32,494 nt of DNA from Ktedonobacteraceae bacterium (GCA_014896635.1 JADBKA010000023.1:1-32494), one strand, 5' to 3'. Numbered from the stretch's first letter, positions 1 through 8,293 are shown. The notes: generated by a model from the letters alone, not told the origin. Numbers and translations: made by a program.

Positions 1-1
1 T

Positions 2-691
2 GATCTTGCCTGGGCTTACTACAAATTTGCCTTGAAGATCGCCCTGGATATCGGTAGGACAGACTTATGGGCAGCGGGTGCGGGCCGTGTCGCCTTGCTC
101 CTTATCTATTGGGGAGAACCGCGCCATGCTCTTCCACTGCTTCAAGAAGCACAACGCACTCCTCTTCAGAATCCCAGGATAAGACCCTGGCTTCGCGCGA
201 TAGAAGCAGAGATACATGCAAGTATGGGGAATGAAGATGCATGTTTGCGCTTACTGGAGAAAAATCAGAACATTTCTTTGCCAGCCTCACTAGAGGATGA
301 TTTCTATGCTACAGGGTTTAATCCGTCACGTGCCGCTGGATATGAAGGAGCTTGTTTTGTCCGTTTACATAAACCAGAACTGGCCTTACCAGCATTAGAG
401 CAGGCATTAAATTTTTGTGAGCCTGCTTCTCTCCGTCGTCAATCAACATTGATAGCGGATATAGGGACAGTACACGCACAACTGGGCAATCCAGAAGAAG
501 CCTGCAAGCTATTGCGTCAATCACTAGATATGACTATGCAAACAAAATCATTAGTTGTTTTACAACGTGTTTGCAAGGCAAGAAATGAGTTGAAACCCTG
601 GAAAAACACTGAAGACGTAAAAAGTCTGGATGACCAGATTGCTGATACTTTCACGGCCCTTGCACAGTTGAAAGAAAAAGCTGATGTATGA
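2..691 (+). CDS. TPR-repeat protein, 3' portion only
   Basis: The frame is open from base 2 to a TGA at 689-691, so the gene enters from the left of the window and only its C-terminal ~229 residues are visible. The visible part is all helical and has repeated TPR-like pairs, for example around YWGEPRHALPLLQEA, HKPELALPALEQALNF and LGNPEEACKLLRQSLDM. Such arrays in large soil bacteria usually form the C-terminal half of regulators with an N-terminal HTH, or signalling ATPase and AfsR-like domains, and bind proteins or peptides. The N-terminal effector domain lies outside the window, so the exact function cannot be stated. A TTG at 32 could be read as a start, but the open upstream frame argues against it. 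Confidence 0.75.
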   Translation, partial: DLAWAYYKFALKIALDIGRTDLWAAGAGRVALLLIYWGEPRHALPLLQEAQRTPLQNPRIRPWLRAIEAEIHASMGNEDACLRLLEKNQNISLPASLEDDFYATGFNPSRAAGYEGACFVRLHKPELALPALEQALNFCEPASLRRQSTLIADIGTVHAQLGNPEEACKLLRQSLDMTMQTKSLVVLQRVCKARNELKPWKNTEDVKSLDDQIADTFTALAQLKEKADV

Positions 692-730
692 AGGGGATGT
701 ATGACCGATTGAGGAGAGGGCCGCTGCATC

Positions 731-751
731 CCCACTGCCTTTAGGCGTGGG
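731..751 (+). repeat. Compact hairpin resembling IS200/IS605 ends
   Basis: CCCAC at 731-735 pairs with GTGGG at 747-751 and GCC (737-739) with GGC (744-746). The loop is TTTA and there is one bulged T. Imperfect hairpins with a CCTTTAGG apex and CCCAC/GTGGG base are typical of IS200/IS605 and TnpB-associated right ends. No tnpA or tnpB is present, so if the reading is right this is only an end relic. The resemblance is by pattern only. Confidence 0.3.
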
Positions 752-940
752 TTAAGAAGTATACGGATGCTCAGGAGATATGGTGTGCATGTAATCTATG
801 AACCAGAACGCTATCCTCCGAAGAATCAGGTACCGGCAGAGGTGATTCTTGACGCATTACATGCCATGATGGCACATGGCCGTCAATAGAAGCTTTTCCA
901 CGATGTTACCCATGCACACTAAAACATCCGGCCAAACAGG

Positions 941-1013
941 TGCGGGAAAAAAGGCCAGGGAACACCCCTTGAACCCCGTCAGGGGGTGGCCCCCTGCACC
1001 CCCATTTCCCGCA
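941..1013. repeat. GC-rich inverted-repeat element
   Basis: A 73-bp element bounded by perfect 9-bp inverted ends, TGCGGGAAA (941-949) and TTTCCCGCA (1005-1013), with a core rich in C and G runs. Read on the minus strand it contains AAATGGGGGTGCAGGGGGC, nearly the same as the element at 17833-17896. It lies just past the stop of the SRPBCC gene and could also act as its terminator, although no clear T-tract follows. Confidence 0.5.
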
Positions 1014-1027
1014 GGCTTTTCGTCGCC

Positions 1028-1504
1028 CTATGACCTGACTTTAGCAGCACCTTGCTTGCGCGCCACTCGCTCTAGCAGGTGAAGCTCCTCACGATAGATG
1101 GGTGACAGGATGAGCGGAAGGGTGACGCGCTCGACAAAGCCTTTGAGACCAGGACTCGCGTCCAGCGTCGTGGTAATCTCGACCCACGACCTGCGACCCT
1201 GCTCAAGCGGCGTGACGGTAAACGTGGTGCAGTAATTTTGTCCAGGCTCGATGTCTCGCTCAACCAGCACACGGCCCGGCTCCGGCTCGCTAACAATCTG
1301 GTAAAACGATTGCTCTACTCCAAGCACGCGCGTCTTGAAACGATGGATGGTGCCAGCACCATAGCCGCCCTGCTCAACGCGCAAATCATAAATCGCCCTG
1401 GGCAGAATGGCAGGGTGTCCTTGCCGGTAATCGGCAATTGTGGCGTAAGCGTCCTCCGCGCTCGCCTCAAGCTCTGCTGCAACCGTTACTGTGATCTTTC
1501 CCAT
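1028..1504 (-). CDS. SRPBCC family protein (polyketide cyclase/START-like)
   Basis: A 158-residue protein with the helix-grip layout of the SRPBCC superfamily. It has an N-terminal strand followed by the EASAEDAYATIADYRQGHPAILP helix region, a run of strands (GAGTIHRFKTRVLG, RVLVERDIEP, TTFTVTPLEQG), and a long amphipathic C-terminal helix from about residue 118. Members bind hydrophobic ligands or cyclise polyketides; this sequence does not reveal the ligand. The ATG at 1502-1504 has an AGGAGAG ribosome site about 9 nt upstream. A promoter, TTGACT-16-TATGAT (minus, 1561 to 1534), lies inside the divergent region shared with the PadR gene. Co-regulation by PadR is therefore likely, with the SRPBCC protein perhaps binding the same class of small molecule. 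Confidence 0.85.
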   Translation of the reverse strand: MGKITVTVAAELEASAEDAYATIADYRQGHPAILPRAIYDLRVEQGGYGAGTIHRFKTRVLGVEQSFYQIVSEPEPGRVLVERDIEPGQNYCTTFTVTPLEQGRRSWVEITTTLDASPGLKGFVERVTLPLILSPIYREELHLLERVARKQGAAKVRS

Positions 1505-1519
1505 TGATATTCTCTCCTC

Positions 1520-1607
1520 TCATATAACACTAAATCATATGACTAAATATAGTATAGTCAACTGGCGTGGTCATGACAAGGGTGATTATGACGAAGTGTC
1601 ATATAAT
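1520..1607. promoter_or_regulatory. Divergent PadR/SRPBCC control region with three dyads
   Basis: Three perfect 6-bp dyads are stacked here: TCATAT-N11-ATATGA (1520-1542), TGACTA-N9-TAGTCA (1540-1560) and TATGAC-N5-GTCATA (1587-1603). The first two cover the minus-strand promoter of the SRPBCC gene, with -35 TTGACT (1561-1556) and -10 TATGAT (1539-1534) 16 bp apart. The third overlaps TATAAT at 1602-1607, the likely -10 of the PadR gene. Placing operators over both promoters fits PadR-type local autoregulation and repression of the neighbour. The dyads and boxes are read directly; PadR binding is inferred. Confidence 0.6.
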
Positions 1608-1652
1608 AGAAAGGAATTATCACTTCCCCACAGGGAACAGGAAGAGGTACTG

Positions 1653-2258
1653 ATGGATCAACGTGAGGATTCTCCGATCACCTATGGCATTCTTGGTCTG
1701 CTGGCGTTCTGGGGACCACTCTCAGGCTACGACATCAAGCGTTTATTCGACCATACGCTCTCCAGCATGTGGTCGGCAGCACAGAGCCAGATCTATAAAG
1801 AGTTGCGCCGGATGAAAGCACTCGGCTGGGTAGAGATGGAGCGCGAGGAGCAAGAAACACGACCTGACCGCAAAGTCTATTCGATTACCGAGCAGGGTCT
1901 GGCCACGCTGCGCAGATGGCAGGCACAGGCCCCCGAAGTCTTTCAGTTGCGCGATGAACTGCTGCTCAAGATACTCTTCGGCACTTTTGCCACGCCCGCA
2001 GACCTGGCTCAACACCTGCGTAAAAGTATCGCCGATCACGAAATGCGCCTGCTGGCCTACCGGCAGAATGCCCTTTTTATTCCCGCACGCGGAACAATGC
2101 CACATGGCGGCAAACGCCTCAATCCTTACATGACCACAGAAGAAGGTGATTCTTACTTTGCCCTGGTGGTGCGCTTCGCCATCGAATTCGAGAAAACCTA
2201 CCTGCGCTGGCTCTATGAAGCGTTGGAGGAGATCGAGAAATCACAAAGTACATCATAA
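1653..2258 (+). CDS. PadR family transcriptional regulator
   Basis: A 201-residue protein beginning MDQREDSPITYGILGLLAFWGPLSGYDIKR. This is the PadR winged-helix signature (residues ~8-85), with ITEQGLATLRRW in the wing and the following helix. A C-terminal dimerisation helix bundle (residues ~95-195) makes it the longer, Vir/AcrR-like PadR class. PadR proteins repress a neighbouring gene until a small aromatic or drug-like ligand binds. The frame is open further upstream, but the ATG at 1653 has a good GGAAGAGG site and is the family start. Three dyads upstream suggest autoregulation and control of the divergent SRPBCC gene. Confidence 0.88.
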   Translation: MDQREDSPITYGILGLLAFWGPLSGYDIKRLFDHTLSSMWSAAQSQIYKELRRMKALGWVEMEREEQETRPDRKVYSITEQGLATLRRWQAQAPEVFQLRDELLLKILFGTFATPADLAQHLRKSIADHEMRLLAYRQNALFIPARGTMPHGGKRLNPYMTTEEGDSYFALVVRFAIEFEKTYLRWLYEALEEIEKSQSTS

Positions 2259-2606
2259 GACGCCTGCCGCCCTTCAATAACTTGCGCCTGTCAACCGCCC
2301 GGATTCTCATACATTTCTCACACGTACTAACCATTTCCCCCCTGGTACTTCCGGGGGAGAGCCACAGGTGTTAACTTAAGGGAGCGTAGAAGGCTTGTAC
2401 TCGCGTCCCCTGGACCCCGCTTTATGCTTTTCCTCTCGACTTTGCAGTCCCCCTGGGACGATAGCTCGGCTATATTGAACATCGCCGCTTTTCCATATAC
2501 AATAGAAAAGCCGAGTTCTAATCGACAGTTTGTGGAGAAAAACTTTCCGGTACAATGTTAAAACTGTGACAAAACTTGAAAAAAGAAGAAAGACTGGATC
2601 TGTAAC
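2259..2606. other. Intergenic region with GC-rich hairpin and promoter
   Basis: No gene is seen. A C-run/G-run hairpin (CCCCC 2338-2342 with GGGGG 2353-2357) probably ends PadR transcription. The 10-mer CCCTGGACCC at 2408-2417 recurs at 16569-16578 and, inverted, at 29895-29904. The deacetylase promoter with two competing stems occupies 2465-2515. Confidence 0.5.
2475..2503 (+). promoter_or_regulatory. Sigma-70-like promoter of the deacetylase gene
   Basis: TTGAAC at 2475-2480 and TACAAT at 2498-2503 are separated by 17 bp. Two alternative stems surround the boxes: CTCGGCT (2465-2471) with AGCCGAG (2509-2515), and GCTTTTC (2487-2493) with GAAAAGC (2505-2511). They share bases 2509-2511, so only one can form. 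The leader to the start codon at 2607 is about 95 nt. Confidence 0.55.
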
Positions 2607-3674
2607 ATGCGAAAGCCAGATTTTTTTCGATTAATGAAGAGAGAAAAAGAAACAGGTAGACAGTCAGAACGAGTCTATATCGGGCGGAGAACATTGCTGG
2701 CCTGTTGTATCTTTCTGCTCTTGCTCTCAGGCTCACTCACGCTGCTCCTTACTGCCGGTCGTTCGACCCTGGCTACATCCAGGGGACAGCAGCCATCTGC
2801 CAGAGTTCAGGCGACTTCAGCCCCGGTTGTTTCTACCTCCGCATCATCACCGGCGGCAATTCAGCCGACTTCGCCGGCGGTCACAACTCAGCCGGCACTG
2901 CAATTATCGCCGGAGTCAGTTGCTCCATCTTCTAGCAGTCAGGTACAGCAGGTTGCACAGGTTCAAGCACAGGATCGCCTTCTCTATCGTGGGGATCCAA
3001 ACCTTCCCGAAATCGCCCTGACATTTGACGACGGTCCCAACCCGCTGTACACGCCGCAGATCCTGTCGATTCTCGCCCATTACCGGGTCAAAGCGACGTT
3101 CTTCTGCATCGGCAGCCTGGTTCAGGCATATCCTGCCATTGTGCAGCAGGAGCATAACGCCGGGCATGTCGTCGGCAATCACACGTGGGCGCATCCCGAT
3201 CTCCGGCGTCTTATCCCATCCAGTGTCGCCTGGCAACTCAGCTCCACCCAGAACGCTATCACCGGCGCCACCGGCGTCAGACCTCTCTACTTCCGCCCGC
3301 CTTATGGAGCCTTTAATGCTACCACACAGGCTACTGCCAACCAGCTTGGCCTCTCCACCATCCTCTGGAACGTTGACCCCCGCGACTGGTCAAGGCCGGG
3401 CGCCAACGCCATCATTGCTCGTGTGCGCGCTCAGACCAGCAATGGTTCAATCATTTTGATGCACGACGGGGGTGGAGACCGTTCACAGACGGCAGCCGCG
3501 TTGCCAGGCATCATCGAGTGGTTTCAACAACACAGCTATCGCTTTGTGACACTACAAGAGCTGACCGCACACCTGCATGGTGATTCGGGTACTCAACCCG
3601 CCACAGCTTTGCACTCCACGCGCGGACGTCTATCCCCATTACATGGATCATCGCCCATCTGGAAACAGGACTGA
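2607..3674 (+). CDS. Membrane-anchored polysaccharide deacetylase (NodB domain)
   Basis: A 355-residue protein with a basic N-terminus, one transmembrane segment (residues ~28-50), a Ser/Thr/Pro/Ala/Gln-rich spacer (~55-122) and a NodB-homology domain (~133-330). Visible catalytic motifs are TFDDGPN (139-145, catalytic base and metal Asp), H192 and H196 of NHTWAHPDL (metal ligands), RPPYG (230-234), WNVDPRDW (254-261) and ILMHDGG (283-289). These carbohydrate esterase family 4 enzymes remove N- or O-acetyl groups from peptidoglycan, chitin-like or other surface polysaccharides. The anchor and flexible spacer place it outside the membrane. The ribosome site is weak; an in-frame ATG at 2634 is a possible alternative. 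The next gene encodes a lipoprotein, so the two form a cell-envelope pair. Confidence 0.9.
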   Translation: MRKPDFFRLMKREKETGRQSERVYIGRRTLLACCIFLLLLSGSLTLLLTAGRSTLATSRGQQPSARVQATSAPVVSTSASSPAAIQPTSPAVTTQPALQLSPESVAPSSSSQVQQVAQVQAQDRLLYRGDPNLPEIALTFDDGPNPLYTPQILSILAHYRVKATFFCIGSLVQAYPAIVQQEHNAGHVVGNHTWAHPDLRRLIPSSVAWQLSSTQNAITGATGVRPLYFRPPYGAFNATTQATANQLGLSTILWNVDPRDWSRPGANAIIARVRAQTSNGSIILMHDGGGDRSQTAAALPGIIEWFQQHSYRFVTLQELTAHLHGDSGTQPATALHSTRGRLSPLHGSSPIWKQD

Positions 3675-3713
3675 CATCGAAACCGGTTATGCGGTGAACA
3701 TCTGAGTTATTGC

Positions 3714-3741
3714 ACGGCGAAGTGCTGGAACATTTCGCCGT
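3714..3741 (+). terminator. Hairpin after the deacetylase gene
   Basis: ACGGCGAA (3714-3721) pairs perfectly with TTCGCCGT (3734-3741) around a 12-nt loop, 40 nt past the stop codon. There is no strong T-tract, so it may be a weak or factor-assisted terminator or an mRNA 3' stabiliser. Confidence 0.4.
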
Positions 3742-3881
3742 CCGCTCGCGTCTTTCTGAACAGAAGAGATAGCACAAAAGCTCCGGTGAGAAAGGCTCCT
3801 TCTACTCTGTTGCGAGCCTCTCAGATCCGGCTAGCTTTCCTTTATTCTGCCTTTCTTCACACTCTTTCAAGGAGCAAACAC

Positions 3882-4853
3882 ATGTCACAGCTATGGCAAC
3901 AGGGCAGGCGGCATAGGCAGTACCATGCTATGCCAAAAACAGCAGTCCTCTCACTTCTGTTCATCCTCATTTTCTTCGCTGGTTGCGGTGGGAGCGGGAC
4001 CTCATCAATGCCCGCACCGGCAAGCTCAGGCGGCGCCTCACGGAGCGATGCCGGCTACAGCAGCTCAAAAAGCGTAGCACAGGGAACAACAGCCGGTAAC
4101 GCCCAACCGGCAGATAAAAAAAACATAGGTGGCCCACAGTACCTGATAAAAACGCTTAAAGTTGTTATGGCGATGCATGATACACGCAAAGCCGCGAATG
4201 ATCTCCAGAGCTGGATCAGCACCACTGATCCCCAGTCGCTCTCAGCCGGTATGAGCTATAGCCAGGCCAGCGACAACAACTACAACATCACCCTGACCTT
4301 CGCCGTGCGAGCCAGCATATACCCCCAGATTCAACGCTACCTCACCGACTACGCTTCCAACAACAAAGGACGCCTGGTAAGCATGCAGGAAACGGTGCAG
4401 GATGTCACCAGTGACTACGTTGACTACCAGTCTCAACTCAAGAATCTGCGCGTTGAGCAGATTCGCCTGCAAGAGCTGCTTAAAGGCGCCCAGACCATGA
4501 GCGACATTCTGGCGATTGAACAGAAACTATCAGATGTTGAGGAAAAAATTGAAAAAACCCAGGCTCGTATCAACACGCTGAATCAGCAGACAACATTCTA
4601 TACGGTGTCTATAGAACTGCAACCAATCTATGTCTCTACCCCTTCACCGGAACCGCAATGGAGTATCAGCCAGGTCTTCAGCGACGCCTTCGCAGGTTCG
4701 CTGGCCTTCGCGCAGGGACTACTGACGTTGCTCATCTGGCTGCTGGCTTACGCGGTCTATATTGTTCCGCTCGCCGTCATCGCCTGGTTCGCCGCGCGCT
4801 GGATACGCCGACGTCACATCATCTCGCCACCGCCGGTCGCACCGAAATCATAG
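3882..4853 (+). CDS. DUF4349 domain lipoprotein
   Basis: A 323-residue protein with a lipoprotein signal peptide: basic start, hydrophobic core (residues 20-33) and lipobox FAGC with Cys35. A low-complexity Gly/Ser linker (36-80) is followed by the DUF4349 region (~86-250), which contains a coiled coil (~183-236, QLKNLRVEQIRLQELL to ARINTLNQQ). A transmembrane helix (~276-304) and basic tail RWIRRRH end the protein. DUF4349 proteins are envelope proteins of unknown biochemical role. The frame extends 96 nt upstream, but the ATG at 3882 follows AAGGAG by 7 nt and gives a proper signal peptide; the ATG at residue 17 is a second option. A stem-loop at 4874-4906 follows the gene. Confidence 0.85.
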   Translation: MSQLWQQGRRHRQYHAMPKTAVLSLLFILIFFAGCGGSGTSSMPAPASSGGASRSDAGYSSSKSVAQGTTAGNAQPADKKNIGGPQYLIKTLKVVMAMHDTRKAANDLQSWISTTDPQSLSAGMSYSQASDNNYNITLTFAVRASIYPQIQRYLTDYASNNKGRLVSMQETVQDVTSDYVDYQSQLKNLRVEQIRLQELLKGAQTMSDILAIEQKLSDVEEKIEKTQARINTLNQQTTFYTVSIELQPIYVSTPSPEPQWSISQVFSDAFAGSLAFAQGLLTLLIWLLAYAVYIVPLAVIAWFAARWIRRRHIISPPPVAPKS

Positions 4854-4873
4854 CGCCGGTTTCCAATACAACA

Positions 4874-4906
4874 GAGAACGTAAGCGGCAGGTACACTTGC
4901 GTTCTC
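4874..4906 (+). terminator. Stem-loop after the DUF4349 gene
   Basis: GAGAACG-T-AAG (4874-4884) pairs with CTT-G-CGTTCTC (4896-4906), an 11-bp stem with one G-T pair, 20 nt past the stop. The following bases are only moderately T-rich. It lies between two convergent genes and may serve both strands. Confidence 0.45.
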
Positions 4907-4935
4907 GTGCTTTCTCCCATGCTCACACTACAGGC

Positions 4936-6141
4936 TTACAGCACTCTACAAAAAACGGCCTTTAAATACGATGTTTCGGGCATTGCCAGGTTAATCGGGT
5001 GATCGACGCCGTGTGTATAGGACTCCAGAATCTGCACCGGGCGGGCCAGGCGCTGCGCACTGAGCGCGAGCACACCAAGCAGGTCATCCATCTTTACCGC
5101 GCCGGAACACGAACAGGAAAGCAGGATACCCTCCGGTCGCAGCACTTGCATGGCAAGGGTATTTAGGCGGCGATACGCCTTGAGCGCCTGCGCACGGGCG
5201 CTTTCTGTGCGGGCGAAAGCTGGCGGGTCCAGCACCACGACATCGAAGAGTTCACCATCGCGCTGTGCCTCTTCAAGATAGTCAAACACGTCGGCAACGA
5301 CAAACTCATGCGCTGCCGCCTCCAGGCCGTTCAACCCAAACTGCTGTCGCGCAGCCTCGATGGCTGGAGCGGAGATATCAACGCTGGTCACGTGTGTCTC
5401 CCCACCAGCAAGAGCGGCATAAACAGAGAATCCTCCAGTATAGCTGAAGCAGTTTAGAACACGGCTATCGCGGGCATATTTGCGCAGAGCCGCGCGCTTA
5501 TCGCGCTGGTCCAGGAAAAAGCCAGTCTTCTGGCCCTGCCAGGGATCGACCAGGAACTGTATACCATTCTCACGTATTGTTACCTGGAGAGGAACCACAC
5601 CGGCCACTACCTCAGGTTTTTCAATTTCCAGACCCTCCCGGCGCCGTCCCTGGCTATCATTGCGCAGCAGCAGGCCACGCGCACCCGTCTCTTGCATCAG
5701 CGCACCGATTAACAGAGGACGCAGGCGCTGCATGCCGAGCGTATGCACCTGAGCCACCAGGATATCTGCATACCAGTCCACGATCAGTCCTGGCAGTCCA
5801 TCGCCTTCAGCGTTCACCAGGCGGTAAGCATTCGTTTGCTCAGGCTCAAATACGCGGCGCAGCTCTATCGCGCGGCGCACACGCCGGCGAAAAAACTCCC
5901 CATCAATGTCTTCATCAACATCATGTGTGAGGATACGAATGGCAATATCGGTACGCGGGTTATAATAGCCGCGCGCGACAAACTTGCCAGTCGCCGATTT
6001 TACATCGACAAGACCGCCGGCCTCTATCCAGTGAGGCGGCTGCTGAAGCGCCCCCGAAAAGATCCAGAGATGGCCGCCGAGCAAACTCTCCTCCCGGTGC
6101 GGCTTGAGACTGGCTGTAGGATAGCGGACCGGCGATGCCAT
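4936..6141 (-). CDS. rlmI: Class I SAM-dependent 23S rRNA (cytosine-C5) methyltransferase, RlmI-like
   Basis: A 401-residue protein of the usual RlmI length. It has an N-terminal PUA domain (~8-85, GGHLWIFSGAL and GYYNPRTDIAIRI), a linking EEHD-type region, and a Rossmann methyltransferase domain from ~190. Signatures are the GQKTGFFLDQR motif (203-213), NCFSYTGGFS (230-239, SAM binding), VDISAPAIE, VVLDPPAF (302-309) and SCSCS (342-346, with the catalytic cysteine region). RlmI makes m5C1962 in 23S rRNA in E. coli; the same target here is inferred by family. The start has a strong AAGGAAAGGAG site. It lies downstream of the GH15 gene on the same strand, but a terminator separates them, so it is probably transcribed on its own. 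Confidence 0.9.
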   Translation of the reverse strand: MASPVRYPTASLKPHREESLLGGHLWIFSGALQQPPHWIEAGGLVDVKSATGKFVARGYYNPRTDIAIRILTHDVDEDIDGEFFRRRVRRAIELRRVFEPEQTNAYRLVNAEGDGLPGLIVDWYADILVAQVHTLGMQRLRPLLIGALMQETGARGLLLRNDSQGRRREGLEIEKPEVVAGVVPLQVTIRENGIQFLVDPWQGQKTGFFLDQRDKRAALRKYARDSRVLNCFSYTGGFSVYAALAGGETHVTSVDISAPAIEAARQQFGLNGLEAAAHEFVVADVFDYLEEAQRDGELFDVVVLDPPAFARTESARAQALKAYRRLNTLAMQVLRPEGILLSCSCSGAVKMDDLLGVLALSAQRLARPVQILESYTHGVDHPINLAMPETSYLKAVFCRVL

Positions 6142-6252
6142 ACCACGACTCCTTTCCTTACTATGCTGGCAAATAATTGATTGGTGATGCCTATTATCTC
6201 ACAACAGACGCAAGCGCCACAACAAAATGGTCTTCCTTTTCAGCATACAAGA

Positions 6253-6291
6253 AGAACGACGCGCAGCAGGTACCTGGCTGCACGTCGTTCT
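6253..6291 (-). terminator. Long palindromic terminator between GH15 and rlmI genes
   Basis: A near-perfect 39-bp dyad: AGAACGACG and GCAGC on one side pair with GCTGC and CGTCGTTCT on the other, around a self-complementary AGGTACCT apex. One C/A mismatch is seen at 6262/6282. On the minus strand the stem is followed by a T/C-rich run, fitting termination of the GH15 transcript. Confidence 0.65.
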
Positions 6292-6307
6292 CGTTGATAA
6301 AAAAAGA

Positions 6308-8293
6308 TTATTGCTGTTTCTGCAATCTGATCGCCGCGATCACCGGATCTGTGTGGTGCTCAGACATGCGAATCTCGGCTTTTCTCAGATTGTACGCGCT
6401 ATTAATAAGTGCGATATGAGTATACGCCTGGGGATAATTGCCCAGCGCGATATCATTCTCCGTATCAATCTCCTCAGAGAAGAGGCCCAATCGCCCGGCA
6501 TAGGTGAGCAGGCGCTCGAACAGTGCGCGAGCCTCAACAACACGTCCCTGCATCGCCAGGTTATCAACCAGACAGAACGTGCAAATGGCGAAAGTTCCTT
6601 CGGAACCGGAAAGTCCATCTTCGGACAGGTAGCGATAAACAAAGCCGCGCTCGTCCGTCAGATTCTCCATAATGCGATCAACCGTTGAACGCATTCGTGG
6701 ATCATCGGGCGCAATAAAGCCAACCAGCGGGAGAAGCAGGTTGACAGCATCCAGGGCGGTATCACCATAGGATTGTGTAAATGCGCCGATAGTCGTATTA
6801 TAGCCATGCGCCAGCACATCAGCCCGGATACAGTCACGCACGTGATGCCAGCGCACAAGATCGGCAGGCAGGCCGAGCTGTTCGGCAGCACGAATACCCC
6901 GATCAAGGGCTACCCAGCACATAACTTTCGAGTAGACAAAGTGGCGCGGCGCCGAGCGAAACTCCCAGATGCCGGCATCAGGCTCCTGCCAGTGCGCGCA
7001 GACATGCTCCACTAATTGGCGCATCATATCCCACAACGGGCCTTCCAACTTCTCCCCATACCGCTCGAATCCTCCCTGGCGGCGGTACAGATGAATGCAG
7101 TCGAGCACTTCGCCAAAAATGTCCATCTGATTCTGCAATGCCGCTCCATTGCCGATGCGCACAGGCCGCGAATCACAGTAGCCGCTGAGATGAAGCAGTT
7201 CATATTCAGGCAGGTTGCGCTCGCCACGAATACCATACATGATCTGCAAGCCCTCGCCCTCGTTCAACGAGAGATTGCAAAGCCAGTGCGTGAAAGCGCG
7301 CGCTTCTTCGGTAAAGCCAAGCACGTTGAGCGCATAGAGCGTGAACGTCGCATCGCGTATCCAGGTATAGCGATAATCCCAGTTGCGCTCTCCTCCCAGG
7401 TCTTCCGGCAGCGACGTTGTGGGAGCCGCCACAATGGCACCGGTCGGCGCGTAGGTCATCATCTTGAGGGTCAGCGCACTACGCTGTACCAGTTCAAGAT
7501 ATGGACCATTATACGTACAATGCGCGATCCAGGAGCGCCAGCAATGCAGCGTGTGCTCCAGTTCGCTATCGAAGTCGCGCTGTAGCAACTCAACCTCGAT
7601 AAGCCGGCGCGCTGCGTATGCGCTCTTCCCCAGACCGACAACGAACACCAGGCGTTCCCCCTCGTGCAGCGTTACCTGAGCCACTACCGACTGGTGAAAC
7701 TCTTCCGGGTCATGGGTTACTTGCAACGCAAAAGCAGGCAGAAGATGTACACCCACGACAGCTAACGCCACATGCTGCCCGCCGGAAACCACCGCGCCCC
7801 TGTTCCCGTCAAGCAACGTAATCTCAGACGGTGAAGCAGCATAATCCGGCGTCACCTTCAGGGTCATCGTCACCGGCATTTCACCATGCGTACACTCGAC
7901 AATCCTTACCAGGCAGTGACAAAAGCCATCCTCGCGCGTCCAGGTGTCGTTTCTCATCCCCTGGTAGGGCCAGGTGCTCAACGTCTCTACAGGCATAAAA
8001 TCTGTGAGCACTATCTCACCGCTAATGCTGGCAAACCTGGTCTGAAGTACGTTGCTCCCTCGCAAGTACCGCTGTGAGCCAGGGATCGTTCCGGCAGTTG
8101 GAGCAATCTGGAAGTACCCACCGCGCTCAGCATCCAGCAAGCGGCAGAAGATAGCCGGGCTATCAAAATCTGGCAGGCACCCCCAGTCTACCGATCCATC
8201 GGGTGATATCAGCACCGCTGAATGACAATCACCAATCACTCCATAGGAATTGATAGGCTGATAGGTACGATTGAGCTTATTCGTCCCAACCAT
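6308..8293 (-). CDS. Glycoside hydrolase family 15 protein (glucoamylase/trehalase-like)
   Basis: A 661-residue protein of the usual bacterial GH15 length. The N-terminal beta-sandwich (residues ~12-230, starting INSYGVIGDCHSAVLISPDGSVDWGCLPDFDSPAIF) is the trehalase-like domain. The (alpha/alpha)6 barrel follows (~260-640), with SLPEDLGGERNWDYRYTWIRDA (split at 294-315), GIWEFR (E444, general acid) and FSEEID (E608, likely general base) followed by LGNYPQAYTH. No signal peptide is present, so the enzyme is cytoplasmic and probably acts on trehalose or short alpha-glucans. Family members include trehalases in actinobacteria and archaea; the sequence alone does not fix the substrate. The start follows an AGAGAGAGAAG site. 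The gene is transcribed away from a long AT-rich region. Confidence 0.9.
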   Translation of the reverse strand: MVGTNKLNRTYQPINSYGVIGDCHSAVLISPDGSVDWGCLPDFDSPAIFCRLLDAERGGYFQIAPTAGTIPGSQRYLRGSNVLQTRFASISGEIVLTDFMPVETLSTWPYQGMRNDTWTREDGFCHCLVRIVECTHGEMPVTMTLKVTPDYAASPSEITLLDGNRGAVVSGGQHVALAVVGVHLLPAFALQVTHDPEEFHQSVVAQVTLHEGERLVFVVGLGKSAYAARRLIEVELLQRDFDSELEHTLHCWRSWIAHCTYNGPYLELVQRSALTLKMMTYAPTGAIVAAPTTSLPEDLGGERNWDYRYTWIRDATFTLYALNVLGFTEEARAFTHWLCNLSLNEGEGLQIMYGIRGERNLPEYELLHLSGYCDSRPVRIGNGAALQNQMDIFGEVLDCIHLYRRQGGFERYGEKLEGPLWDMMRQLVEHVCAHWQEPDAGIWEFRSAPRHFVYSKVMCWVALDRGIRAAEQLGLPADLVRWHHVRDCIRADVLAHGYNTTIGAFTQSYGDTALDAVNLLLPLVGFIAPDDPRMRSTVDRIMENLTDERGFVYRYLSEDGLSGSEGTFAICTFCLVDNLAMQGRVVEARALFERLLTYAGRLGLFSEEIDTENDIALGNYPQAYTHIALINSAYNLRKAEIRMSEHHTDPVIAAIRLQKQQ

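Larger units (their letters stand above)
692..1027. other. Intergenic relic zone with structured repeats
   Basis: No convincing full gene lies here. Directly after the TPR stop, GGGGATG (693-699) can pair with CATCCCC (727-733). This is followed by a compact hairpin at 731-751 and a GC-rich inverted-repeat element at 941-1013. A short frame at 767-889 (40 codons, ending AHGRQ) has no clear ribosome binding site and no recognised family; it may be the tail of a degraded gene. The stretch reads as decayed mobile or accessory DNA. Confidence 0.5.

Noticed and set aside
7016..7585. 189-codon plus-strand frame inside the GH15 gene
   Set aside because: It is a shadow of the GH15 coding sequence with no start signals.
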